Positions 1 to 8,744 of a stretch of DNA of 49,633 nucleotides are shown here, in pieces. Both the position numbers and the translations under genes were made by a program. The notes under the pieces are model-generated. The model was given only the letters and a program-made list of their open reading frames with translations. It was not told where the DNA came from and did not search any database. How positions within the stretch are numbered: the first letter of the stretch is position 1; every line of letters starts with the position of its first letter. The stretch spans positions 1 through 49,633 of IMG/VR virus record IMGVR_UViG_3300042890_000425. One strand, written 5' to 3'. Source of the stretch: a virus.

Positions 1-950
1 CCTGAACCAATACCTGACCTTAAACCTGATGCAGTGTTACCAAAACCTGCACCAACCAATGACATACATCCTGAAGCAGAGTTTGCATTACCTCCACCTA
101 CATGAGATTCATTACCGCCTGCTGAGTTATTATAACCACCACTTACAGAAGACCAATTACCTCCTGCGGCATTACCTCTACCACTCAACACACCTGCTGT
201 TGTTCCTGATGCTGTATTTAAACAACCACCTCCAACATGGCTGAATGCGCCACTCGCTGTAACTTGGCAACCTCCTGAAACAGAAGAACGTGCGCCTGAT
301 ACACTATTTAAAGCTCCTGAAAGAATACCTGAATAAGAGGCAGATACAGTATTAGTACCTCCAACAACTACAGCAGATTCTGTTGCGCTATTTATCAGGC
401 AGTTTCTATATCCACCACCAATAAATCCATATCCTCCTGCTGTAATACAGTTACAAATACCACCCGTGATGGTATTCCAAACACCTGTTGAAATATAGTT
501 GTAGCAACCACCTCCTATAAATGATTGGGCAGAAGATGTTGCCCTATTGTATAATCCACCCACAACAACATCATGTGTTCCTGAAGCAGTATTACAAAAA
601 CCTCCACCAATAAAAGAACATGTTCCTGATGCCGTATTAACTGTACCTCCTACAATAGTTGCAAAACTACCTGAAGCTGTATTTCCTGCACCATTACCAA
701 TAAAAGCATAATCTGCTGAAGCGATGTTGCTCCCACCTGTACCTATAAATGAAACACTGCCACTTGCCGTGTTTGTACTACCATTACCTATAAACGCATA
801 ATATGTTCCGCTTGCAGTACTGTTAAATCCACCAACTATAACGTTGTAACAGCATCCACTCATGGTGTTACTTGTACCTGCCAAGTTACCTGTGTAACCA
901 CCTGTTGCACTATTGCTAACGCCACATCTAACAGAAGAACAAGCACCTGC
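1..950 (-). repeat. YadA-head-like 45-48 bp repeats
   Basis: The translated minus strand shows at least fifteen imperfect units of about 15-16 residues around NTASG....FIGGG, for example NTASGTCSFIGGGFC followed by NTASGTHDVVVGGLY. Gly, Asn, Ser and Cys recur at fixed phases, as in left-handed beta-roll heads of trimeric autotransporter adhesins. Several units carry Cys next to the glycine turn (GGGFC, GGGCY, GGICN), which is unusual. The array continues past the window edge, so the copy number is unknown. Confidence 0.8.
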
Positions 951-3575
951 ACCAAGTACAATTACAGCACTTGATCCAACGTTTATACCACTAGATCCAG
1001 AAGAACCTGAGGTTCCACTGGTACCTGTCGTACCGCTTGTACCACTAGATCCACTTGATCCACTTGTGCCAGAGGTTCCTGGACTACCATTAGTACCTGC
1101 TGTACCTGATGTTCCACTAGTACCAGATGAACCTGCTGTACCGCTAGACCCAGATGTTCCACTGCTTCCAGAGGTGCCAGATGTTCCACCTGTACCGTTT
1201 GTACCACTAGTTCCAGAGGTTCCAGATACACCACTAGTACCACTGGTACCTGTTGTTCCAGAAGTTCCAGATGTACCTGTGGTTCCTGACGATCCTGCTG
1301 TTCCAGAACTACCACTAGTTCCAGACGTACCAGGACTACCTGCTGTACCACTTGTTCCAGCACTACCGCTTGATCCTGAGGACCCACTAGTTCCACTAGT
1401 GCCCCCTGTACCATCTGTAGCTGATGTACCAGAAGTTCCAGAAGTGGCAGATGTTCCACTAGAACCACTGCTTCCTGAAGATCCACTACTACCGCTTGAG
1501 CCAGATGTGCCTGTGGTGCCGCTGGTTCCACTTGTACCGTCAGTTCCACTAGTTCCTGTAGTACCTGAGCTACCTGACGTAGCAGACGTACCACTTGAAC
1601 CTGATGTACCTGTCGTACCAGAGGTACCAGCTGTTGCAGATGTACCACTAGTTCCTGATGATCCACTAGAACCATCACCACCTGTAGCACCATCCAAGTT
1701 TACTTGCCATGAACTATATGTACCAGACCCTGTAAGTCTAAATACAGTGAAGCTCAATACGCCAGTTGCTGGATTGTATGAAGTCACCTCAGCTTCTACG
1801 TGATTATTAGCATCGTAGGCAACAATGATAGACTGACCCACTGTGTAGGCTAGTCCTGTCCCCACTGTGATAGTTCCTGAGGAACCAACACCTCCTAATG
1901 TATATGTTGTACTTGATGTTGTAGCAAATCTATCTCCACTCAAACCAGAGCTACCAGATGTACCAGTAGTTCCGCTTGTTCCAGACGTGCCTGATGTAGC
2001 ACTTGTACCACTTGTTCCACTCGTTGCACTTGTACCTGATGTACCTGCAGAACCATCTGTTCCACTTGTACCAGCGGTCCCACTCGTACCAGACGTACCA
2101 GTTGTACCACTACTACCTGAGGTTCCTGTAGTTCCAGACGTACCACTGGTCGCACTGGTTCCACTGGTACCTGATGTGCCTCCTGTTCCATCAGTTCCAG
2201 AAGAGCCTGATGATCCAGAGGTGGCAGATGTACCTGACGTACCACTAGTTCCTCCTGTTCCGTCAGTACCTGACGTACCAGAAGTACCTGTAGTTCCACT
2301 AGTTGCAGAGGTTCCTGATGTTCCAGAAGAACCAGAAGTTCCTGATGTTGCACTAGTTCCATCTGTACCAGATGTACCCGATGTGCCAGAAGTACCTCCT
2401 GAGCCATCAGTTCCTGATGTTCCAGAGGTTCCACTGGTGCCACTTGACCCACTAGTTCCTGTTGTACCACTAGTTCCACTAGTGGCTGATGTACCAGATG
2501 TACCGCTCGTACCTCCTGTTCCATCTGTACCACTGGTTCCGCTCGTACCACTCGTTGCAGAAGTGCCTGAGGTACCAGACGTACCTGTAGTGCCTGAGGT
2601 TCCAGAAGTTCCAGTTGTCCCAGACGTACCGCTAGTACCAGTTGTACCTGATGTACCATGGGTGCCTGATGTACCTGAGGTACCAGTTGTCCCACTAGTG
2701 CCACTAGTTCCTGTGGTTCCGCTTGTACCTGAGGTGCCAGCTGTACCACTGGTTCCAGATGTACCCGAAGTGCCTGATGTGCCACCACTACCATCTGTAC
2801 CTGATGTGCCACTTGTACCCGTAGTACCAGAGGTGCCACTGGTTCCAGCAGTGCCACTAGTACCAGATGTTCCAGACGTCCCAGAGGTTCCAGAGGTTCC
2901 TCCACTACCGTCAGTACCACTCGTACCGCTTGTTCCTGTTGTACCAGATGTGCCAGAGCTACCTGAGGTGCCACTAGTACCTGCTGTAGCACTTGTGCCT
3001 GAAGTTCCGCTGGTGCCAGTGGTACCTGAAGTACCTGCTGTACCAGACGTTCCTGAGGTGCCAGAAGTGCCACTCGTACCAGAGCTTCCTGCAAGTTCGT
3101 CAGCAATAGCTGCCTCTATCTTCTCAAGAGCTGTCTGGAGGTTGTCATTTGTGTTGATCTTTGTATAGATCAAATTGGGTCCTTCATAGAACACACAGGT
3201 GGCGTTCAATGTGATAGGACAAGGATTAGCAGCACATACTACTGGGCTGCTTGTGAAAGCTGTATTGTTATTTGCATTAGCAAATAGCTTAGACATGAAC
3301 GATTGGTTGTCTGCTGGATCCACTGGATCAGGAGCAGCAACGTAAATAAGTGGCTCGCTAGTAATAATAGGGGTCTCCTGAACAAGAGTCCTACCATAGA
3401 GCTTGGACAAAAAGGAGGGCTGACTAGATGATAATTCACTAGGTGGTGGCTCCACAGGAACCACTGGATCTATATAAACTGGGAAATTATTTACGTAGTC
3501 AGAAGTCTGTGATTCACCTGATGTACCAGATGTACCACTACTTCCATACTGTAGTATGTTAGGAAGTACGTTCAT
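1..3575 (-). CDS. Giant fibre protein with Gly-X-Y repeats and YadA-head-like beta-roll, 3' end outside window
   Basis: One open frame runs from the ATG at 3575 to the left edge without a stop, giving more than 1,190 residues with the C-terminus missing. Residues 1-162 are an N-terminal part with a Cys-rich anchor-like segment (CVFYEG, then DNLQTALEKI). Residues 163-547 are (Gly/Ala)-X-Y triplets built from Gly, Thr and Ser. Residues 548-628 form a compact beta-type domain (GTGLAYTVGQSIIVAYDAN). Residues 629-863 are a second triplet tract. From 864 on, repeats of about 15-16 residues of the type NTASG....FIGGG resemble the head beta-roll of trimeric autotransporter adhesins. I infer a long trimeric, probably host-binding fibre. 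It follows a small fibre-related gene by 8 nt. Proline and charged residues are nearly absent from the triplets, so a true collagen helix is uncertain. The receptor is unknown. Confidence 0.85.
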   Translation of the reverse strand, partial: MNVLPNILQYGSSGTSGTSGESQTSDYVNNFPVYIDPVVPVEPPPSELSSSQPSFLSKLYGRTLVQETPIITSEPLIYVAAPDPVDPADNQSFMSKLFANANNNTAFTSSPVVCAANPCPITLNATCVFYEGPNLIYTKINTNDNLQTALEKIEAAIADELAGSSGTSGTSGTSGTSGTAGTSGTTGTSGTSGTSATAGTSGTSGSSGTSGTTGTSGTSGTDGSGGTSGTSGTSGTSGTSGTAGTSGTSGTTGTSGTSGTDGSGGTSGTSGTSGTSGTAGTSGTSGTTGTSGTSGTTGTSGTSGTHGTSGTTGTSGTSGTTGTSGTSGTTGTSGTSGTSATSGTSGTSGTDGTGGTSGTSGTSATSGTSGTTGTSGSSGTSGTSGTSGTDGSGGTSGTSGTSGTDGTSATSGTSGSSGTSGTSATSGTTGTSGTSGTDGTGGTSGTSGTSATSGSSGSSGTDGTGGTSGTSGTSATSGTSGTTGTSGSSGTTGTSGTSGTAGTSGTDGSAGTSGTSATSGTSGTSATSGTSGTSGTTGTSGSSGLSGDRFATTSSTTYTLGGVGSSGTITVGTGLAYTVGQSIIVAYDANNHVEAEVTSYNPATGVLSFTVFRLTGSGTYSSWQVNLDGATGGDGSSGSSGTSGTSATAGTSGTTGTSGSSGTSATSGSSGTTGTSGTDGTSGTSGTTGTSGSSGSSGSSGSSGSSGTSATSGTSGTSATDGTGGTSGTSGSSGSSGSAGTSGTAGSPGTSGTSGSSGTAGSSGTTGTSGTSGTTGTSGTSGVSGTSGTSGTNGTGGTSGTSGSSGTSGSSGTAGSSGTSGTSGTAGTNGSPGTSGTSGSSGSSGTSGTTGTSGTSGSSGSSGINVGSSAVIVLGAGACSSVRCGVSNSATGGYTGNLAGTSNTMSGCCYNVIVGGFNSTASGTYYAFIGNGSTNTASGSVSFIGTGGSNIASADYAFIGNGAGNTASGSFATIVGGTVNTASGTCSFIGGGFCNTASGTHDVVVGGLYNRATSSAQSFIGGGCYNYISTGVWNTITGGICNCITAGGYGFIGGGYRNCLINSATESAVVVGGTNTVSASYSGILSGALNSVSGARSSVSGGCQVTASGAFSHVGGGCLNTASGTTAGVLSGRGNAAGGNWSSVSGGYNNSAGGNESHVGGGNANSASGCMSLVGAGFGNTASGLRSGIGS
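987..1691 (-). repeat. Gly-X-Y triplet-repeat tract 2 of the giant fibre
   Basis: This is 235 codons of the same Gly-Thr-Ser type as tract 1, separated from it by an 81-residue non-repetitive domain. It is somewhat richer in GSS triplets, with occasional GSP, GTN and GVS units. It ends just before the beta-roll head. Confidence 0.88.
1935..3089 (-). repeat. Gly-X-Y triplet-repeat tract 1 of the giant fibre
   Basis: This is 385 codons of nearly uninterrupted nine-base coding units for Gly-Thr-Ser and close variants (GTS, GSS, GTA, GTT, GTD). Ala sometimes replaces the first Gly (for example GTSATAGTS). Synonymous codons are mixed freely (GGT/GGA/GGC/GGG, ACT/ACA/ACC/ACG, TCT/TCA/AGT/AGC), so the repeat is regular in protein but irregular in DNA. 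The opposite strand reads as a long Pro/Val-rich open frame only because of this repeat. Confidence 0.9.
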
Positions 3576-3583
3576 GTCTTAGA

Positions 3584-3979
3584 TTAATGTACGATTTTCA
3601 ACACGTCACCTGTACGGTAAACTTGACCATTTGTTAAACCACCAGCAATAGCAGCTGCATTGTCAGCATACTCAGGGGCTCCTGTGTAAGGAATAGAAAG
3701 AAGAATCCTCCAATCCAAGGCACCTGTACCCACTGACTTAGCAAAATACAGGTTTGGAGATACAGAAGTTCTCACGTAAAGTTGTCCAAGATAGATGGCT
3801 CCAGCTGTAGGAGCACCAGATCCTGTTACAGGAACTAGATTGTCATTTATCTTTTCCAATGCCACCTCTAGAGAGTCTAGGGGGTTTACGTCAATATTGG
3901 GCAAATATTCACCGTTATAGAGGATGCACAAAGCATTCTCAAAAACAGCACATGTTGGGCAAATTGCAGCGGTACGCAT
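3584..3979 (-). CDS. Small fibre-associated structural protein (131 aa)
   Basis: The N-terminus (CPTC, then CILYNGEYLP, I, and DSLEVALEKI) matches the anchor-like segment of the giant fibre encoded immediately downstream and, more weakly, the collar protein at 38.5-39.6 kb. The middle (GAIYLGQLYVRT, LYFAKSVGTGALDWRIL) reads like a short beta-structured fibre domain. The end (GGLTNGQVYRTGDVLKIV) is a motif I recall from other phage structural proteins. The ATG at 3979 lies 5 nt after a TAATTTTG promoter element, and the gene ends 8 nt before the fibre start. It probably joins the fibre to the virion or forms a short fibre of its own. No enzyme motif is visible. Confidence 0.8.
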   Translation of the reverse strand: MRTAAICPTCAVFENALCILYNGEYLPNIDVNPLDSLEVALEKINDNLVPVTGSGAPTAGAIYLGQLYVRTSVSPNLYFAKSVGTGALDWRILLSIPYTGAPEYADNAAAIAGGLTNGQVYRTGDVLKIVH

Positions 3980-3984
3980 ATTAG

Positions 3985-4014
3985 CAAAATTAGTTGTTAG
4001 TAATGTATTTTCAA
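3985..4014 (-). promoter_or_regulatory. Bacteroidota-type promoter before the fibre genes
   Basis: On the minus strand the site reads TTG (4014-4012), 19 nt, TAATTTTG (3992-3985). This is a full match to TAnnTTTG at a good spacing. Only CTAAT separates it from the ATG at 3979, so the predicted transcript is leaderless or nearly so. It is inferred from sequence alone. Confidence 0.6.
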
Positions 4015-4035
4015 TGAGTTATGAGAAAATAAGTG

Positions 4036-4047
4036 ATATAATATAGC
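4036..4047 (-). repeat. 12-mer GCTATATTATAT, copy 1
   Basis: The minus strand reads GCTATATTATAT, 22 nt upstream of the TTG of the fibre promoter. The same 12-mer occurs at 46650-46661 upstream of another promoter-like site. In both places CATAACTC follows before the promoter core. It could be an operator or activator site; an AT-rich coincidence cannot be excluded. Confidence 0.4.
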
Positions 4048-4055
4048 GTTATGTA

Positions 4056-7000
4056 CTATCTAATTCCGTAGTTAGATTGAACTCTCAAACCAAGGTCTTT
4101 AGCTAGTTCAGGATAGAACATTGGGAGATATCCAGCCATCTGATTTGTGAATGGGAATGTCTTCAGCCAGTATTTAATAACCTTGATTTCTTCAACAGCT
4201 TCATCATCCCCTGTAGCAAGAGCCCAGTTTTCTTTAAAGAAGTTCACGGTGCCCTTTTTAAAGTTGTCTACAAGTCCTAAGGATGGGAATATGCCACTAG
4301 ATACGAGGTTTTGGAAGCTAGTGGGGTCATAGAAGTATGCCAATTCATCCTTAAACTTATCAGCAGCCTTCACCATAAATCTATATCTAGCCTTAGTAGC
4401 TGCATCCTCTTCATCATCAGGCATGTTTGCCTTGAGAGAAGCTACGAGGATGAACATAGTTGTTAGGAATATAACATCGTACATTTGACTTCTGAGGTTA
4501 TTTCTCACCAGGTCCATGAACTCAGCCTCTGTCATATCTAGAGTTTTGCCTGTATCCTTTTCATAATCAGCTCTTTTCTTTTCAAATAGCTCTCTCATGA
4601 AATCAACACCCTTCTGATTAGCTACAAGGGAGCCGTACAGATTATTAAGGCTTCCTATCAGGTCTTCTGACAACATGCGGAACACCATTCTCATCCTTCC
4701 CCACTCATAGGCATCTGAAGCATTATTATACTTAAGGTTACCCATACGTACATCTACCAGACGAGGGATCCAGTTCTTGAATATCATGAATGACTTACCG
4801 TATATAGTGAGGTTGATCTTTCTCAAATCATCCTCAGACAGGTTACCAAGAGCATCCTTTGTAAGTTGTTGTACGTTCCTTCTGAGCCTAACAACACTGT
4901 CGGATTTTCTTTCTACACCAGGTATAACAAATTCATTATCAACGATTTGTGCAACCTTTAGTATACCCTTCTCTTCTACAAGACTCTTCACTTCAGCCTC
5001 AAACTCTTGTTCAAAAGCTTTCCTATCTTCCACTGTACCAGCATATTTCTCTGCATACTTAGGTTGAGATCTCAAGAATTCTCTTGCATTCACCACCTCT
5101 CCATCTTGTACAATTGTGTTCTTGAGGAAGGAGTAGAAGTTAGCTGTCTGTACAGCCCAGTCAGACTTCCTCATGAGCACCATCAAGAAGTCCTGTAGGT
5201 TCTGTTGGTTTAACTTATTGAGAGATAGGCTGTTAGCCACATCCCTGTTGTAGTTTTCTGTCAGAGGAAGGAAGTATTCAAGAGCACCAATCAGTTTCTT
5301 TTGATCATCAACGTTAGCAAACTTGTTAACAAACAGCATTGCCTCAGAAGATAGATAGTCTGTCTTGGTAAAATACTTACCAGAATTGATTACAGACTGA
5401 GCATTACCACCAAAGAAGTTGGAGGTTGCAGACAGTACGTTCAATCCTAATGTAGTGATCTGGAAGGTGTTGTTAAGCTGATTGATTATCTTATTAACAC
5501 TCAGTTGTCTACCGTCTAGGTTTTCTGGGAACACCTTCATACCTAGTTTAGTGTTCAATGTTTCACCCCATTTACCAAGGTTACCTAGAAGCTGGTCAAA
5601 GGTTTCACTCTGTACAAACTTCTGACCATAGATGATGGATTTCATCATGTCTTCAACAAGCTTTGTGTTCTCGTTGTTGTCTGGGGTGTATTGAAGAACG
5701 CCATCTTTATATTCAGTTCTACCAAATACAGATGTAGCGATTGCCTTTTTATTTCTTTCTACAGCTACAAGTGCTCTCACCTGATCCTCAATCTCACTGA
5801 GATATTGGTATCTGATGGCAGACTCATTGTACATAGCCATAGTTCTAAACAAGTCATCACTCACTTCCCCTTCCACTTCTTTTGTGAAATACTTAGGAAG
5901 CGCATCTATAGGTTTACCTGTTAGAGGATCAATCTTTCCATATCCTATATCACCCTCATCGATTGATATATCTCTAAAGAACTGTTCGCCAAGTCTTACG
6001 TTCCCTCCTGTAATAAGTTTCTCTACAAGACTCTTTCTTACAAATGGAAGGAATGTACGAGCCTCAGCTCTTCCTATATATCCCAACTCACGGTAGATTT
6101 CGTTTCTCTCTTTGATGTAGTTGTAGAAATCTAGAGCAGGTTTATTGGCAGGATTATTAAGCTCTTTCCATTCTTTAGACTCCCAGGTCTCACGTTTAGG
6201 GAACAGTTTCACAAAGTCGTATAGCAACCATCCAGCACTTTCTGTAGTGGATGTATTGTAGAGCAACTTTGCCTGATTCTTCTCACGAGTGATTTCAGAA
6301 TTAATTTCCACTTCTGTACCCACTCTGTGCTTGTTCTCTATTCTCTCAAACTCCTCTTCTAACTTTTTCTTTAAGAACTCATTGTACTCAGACACATTGA
6401 TGTTGTCCCTAACCCACTGAGAATCTTTCTCTTCTATGTTCTTCTTAAGGGTGGAATAGAACTCAGGATTGAATTCATCAATCAGTTCGTTACTCTTCTT
6501 CTTCTTAATAATGTTAAAGTAGTCTTTCTGTGAAAGTCCTTTTGAAGCAGCCCATTTATCATAGGCCTCTTTCAGAGATTGTAGCTTTTTGCTTTCTGTT
6601 AGTGTATCATAACCTGCAAGAGCAAACGCTTTATTTGCTTTCTTGTACAACACTTCCATAGCTTTTAGCTGTATGGTGGCTGTAGATGCAAACAGTTTTG
6701 TAATACCCTTTACAATCTTTTCAGGAGACAGTAAACTATCCACCCCTTCACTCTTAGCAATAATCTCAGAAGTGTAATCATTAAGGATGTCATTCAAAGT
6801 TGATTGTATATCTCTGGCATCATCAGCAGCATCTCTTAAATCATCCTTAAGTTTTCTATCTTCCTCAGATAATTCTCCTACAAATAGACCTCTAAGGTCT
6901 GTGTCGAGATTAACGTAAGTGTTGATAGCATCCTGAGCTGTCTGTAATTCCTCAGCAAAACTGTTTATTTCTTTCTGGCTAAACTGTGAAGGATCTTGAC

Positions 7001-8744
7001 CAGCAAACTTACTGTTGTAAGTTTCTATAGTTTTCTGGATTTGCTTGTTCAATATCTTAGCCTGTCTAAGCAAAGGTTTAAGGTTGCCCTTAATTTGCAA
7101 CTGCCTGATAGCTGTAAACAGCTCATTAAGTTGCTCAGCCTTACTTAACTTCTCTGAAGGAAGCACTTTCTTCTCAGAGAACTTCTTATATACAGCATTG
7201 AGTTTCTCAATCAATGCATCAATCTTTTTATTACCAGTCTTTTCACCTTCCAGTCCTACAGGAAGCAAGTAGTCATCTGCAATGTTCTTAACATTCACAT
7301 CTCCTATCTTAACGCTAAGCAACTGAGGTAGAATGTTAATTTTGGCATTACCCTGTGAATACACAGCCTGTATAGGAATCATCCTGGTTTGTCTGAAGTC
7401 CTGAGGTTTAACACCATAGACATTTTGTAGGATGAGTTTATATTGCTCCATCTGCTGTCTCCAAGCATTCACCTTATACCAAGGAATGTCTGTATACTTG
7501 TTTACATTCAGATCCATGAACTTCCAGTCTAATATGCTAGTCTCACCTGTTGGTGTCACTGCAAGGAAGTCTATTGTACCAGCCAGTCCACGTTTAGCAT
7601 CGTACACAGTTATCTCAGACATAAATCTTGTACCCTGAGGGAAAGACTTAAGTCTAGCTTCCATATTTTCCTTTAGAGAGTTGTACATGTCTCTATTAGA
7701 TGGGTTGAGCTGAGATACATACGTAGAGTCATCCAAAGGAGTTTCTCTTAGGTAACCGTTCTCATCTACAAACACCTTGAACATGTTCTCTATATCAGCG
7801 TGTCCAGCTGTACCCTTCTCACGCTTTAAATCATCTACAGCTTTAGCATATTCACTTTTGGTAAGATCTTTATCGTTAAACCTTCTAGAATACCAATCTT
7901 TTACAATGTCTGTAACCCTTCTGTTTATCTTCTTACCATCAATGTAATAACCATCCTCCTTCTTCTCAATTCTTCCAGACACCTCTCTAATCCTATCGAA
8001 TATAGATTCTTGAGGATTCTTTGAGAAAAATATAGCGTCTTGCTCCTCTCTGATATCCTCAGCTGTACCAATCTCATTACCAGACATGATGTCTATAGCG
8101 AGTTGGTCAAATCCACTTTTAGCAAATAGATTCTTGATGGCTCTTATAATCTGTTGCCACCAGCTTTCTACATTAGCTATCTTCTGAAGGGTTTCAGTGT
8201 TACCCTCGTTCTTATCTATAACTACCTGTGTCAACACCTTAGCAATAGCTTCTTCCTTCAGTTTGACAACATCAGGTTTACCATCTATTTGGTAGTTTGG
8301 ATCTTTGCTATATGTAGCAAATACATCCTTTAGAATGCGATAGTTGTTAATTTCACCTAGTAGTTTCTTGTATAATGCTGGGTTGGTCTGTTTGATAATT
8401 GACACAGCAAAGTGCATTGCTTCCTCAGGAAGAGCTTCAGCCTCTTTACCTTCAACCACTTGTATTAGTTTCTGCATCACAAGTGCAGCACCCTTGTCAT
8501 CATACTTCACACCATTCACCTCAATCTGTTTCAACACCTTAATGTCCACACCAATGCGCTTGATGAAGTCTTTGATCAACGCAATGGTCTTAGGAGATGC
8601 TACAGGAGAATCAGGAGTGGGCACAGTTGCATCCTCAGGAATATTACCATCATACTTGTCCCACAGATAGTAGGCAAGATCCTCTCCTTTAGAAGCCACT
8701 AGTTCTTTCCAAGAGTCAAGATTTGTATTTGGACAGGTTGCCAT
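4056..8744 (-). CDS. Large virion-type protein with PD-(D/E)XK nuclease signature and degenerate zincin-like segment
   Basis: The product is 1,562 residues. Near residue 107 is PEEAMHFA, a degenerate HExxH (EEAMH, first His replaced by Glu). It is followed by an amphipathic stretch (WWQQIIRAIKNLF), as in zincin-like domains of large phage proteins. Around residues 377-430 is a clear RecB/Cas4-type nuclease pattern: E377, GTID with D392, DWK with D406 and K408, then QMEQY (the Q-x3-Y element). Long charged helical segments follow, and a hydrophobic stretch at about 1418-1435 (IFLTTMFILVASL) may be a membrane segment. The ATG overlaps the stop of the polymerase gene (TAATG), so the two are coupled; it ends in TAG. 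I infer an internal, possibly injected protein. Nuclease activity and substrate are not shown. Confidence 0.8.
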   Translation of the reverse strand: MATCPNTNLDSWKELVASKGEDLAYYLWDKYDGNIPEDATVPTPDSPVASPKTIALIKDFIKRIGVDIKVLKQIEVNGVKYDDKGAALVMQKLIQVVEGKEAEALPEEAMHFAVSIIKQTNPALYKKLLGEINNYRILKDVFATYSKDPNYQIDGKPDVVKLKEEAIAKVLTQVVIDKNEGNTETLQKIANVESWWQQIIRAIKNLFAKSGFDQLAIDIMSGNEIGTAEDIREEQDAIFFSKNPQESIFDRIREVSGRIEKKEDGYYIDGKKINRRVTDIVKDWYSRRFNDKDLTKSEYAKAVDDLKREKGTAGHADIENMFKVFVDENGYLRETPLDDSTYVSQLNPSNRDMYNSLKENMEARLKSFPQGTRFMSEITVYDAKRGLAGTIDFLAVTPTGETSILDWKFMDLNVNKYTDIPWYKVNAWRQQMEQYKLILQNVYGVKPQDFRQTRMIPIQAVYSQGNAKINILPQLLSVKIGDVNVKNIADDYLLPVGLEGEKTGNKKIDALIEKLNAVYKKFSEKKVLPSEKLSKAEQLNELFTAIRQLQIKGNLKPLLRQAKILNKQIQKTIETYNSKFAGQDPSQFSQKEINSFAEELQTAQDAINTYVNLDTDLRGLFVGELSEEDRKLKDDLRDAADDARDIQSTLNDILNDYTSEIIAKSEGVDSLLSPEKIVKGITKLFASTATIQLKAMEVLYKKANKAFALAGYDTLTESKKLQSLKEAYDKWAASKGLSQKDYFNIIKKKKSNELIDEFNPEFYSTLKKNIEEKDSQWVRDNINVSEYNEFLKKKLEEEFERIENKHRVGTEVEINSEITREKNQAKLLYNTSTTESAGWLLYDFVKLFPKRETWESKEWKELNNPANKPALDFYNYIKERNEIYRELGYIGRAEARTFLPFVRKSLVEKLITGGNVRLGEQFFRDISIDEGDIGYGKIDPLTGKPIDALPKYFTKEVEGEVSDDLFRTMAMYNESAIRYQYLSEIEDQVRALVAVERNKKAIATSVFGRTEYKDGVLQYTPDNNENTKLVEDMMKSIIYGQKFVQSETFDQLLGNLGKWGETLNTKLGMKVFPENLDGRQLSVNKIINQLNNTFQITTLGLNVLSATSNFFGGNAQSVINSGKYFTKTDYLSSEAMLFVNKFANVDDQKKLIGALEYFLPLTENYNRDVANSLSLNKLNQQNLQDFLMVLMRKSDWAVQTANFYSFLKNTIVQDGEVVNAREFLRSQPKYAEKYAGTVEDRKAFEQEFEAEVKSLVEEKGILKVAQIVDNEFVIPGVERKSDSVVRLRRNVQQLTKDALGNLSEDDLRKINLTIYGKSFMIFKNWIPRLVDVRMGNLKYNNASDAYEWGRMRMVFRMLSEDLIGSLNNLYGSLVANQKGVDFMRELFEKKRADYEKDTGKTLDMTEAEFMDLVRNNLRSQMYDVIFLTTMFILVASLKANMPDDEEDAATKARYRFMVKAADKFKDELAYFYDPTSFQNLVSSGIFPSLGLVDNFKKGTVNFFKENWALATGDDEAVEEIKVIKYWLKTFPFTNQMAGYLPMFYPELAKDLGLRVQSNYGIR

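Noticed and set aside
987-3089. CRISPR-like array
   Set aside because: The period is nine bases with no unique spacers, and the tract is coding.
983-3106. Minus-strand Val/Gln/Leu-rich frames (983-1693 and 1940-3106)
   Set aside because: They lie out of frame with the fibre gene and stay open only because of the repeat; they do not continue into the unique domains.
913-3168. Long plus-strand Pro/Val/Asp-rich open frames (913-1803 and 1867-3168)
   Set aside because: They are the antisense reading of the Gly-Thr-Ser triplet repeat. The true gene is the minus-strand fibre frame, which is open from 3575 to the window edge and has non-repetitive domains with sensible sequence.
4056-8744. Cas4 of a CRISPR system
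   Set aside because: The nuclease signature is Cas4/RecB-like, but there are no Fe-S cysteines in the usual arrangement, no cas genes and no array; the context is virion cargo.
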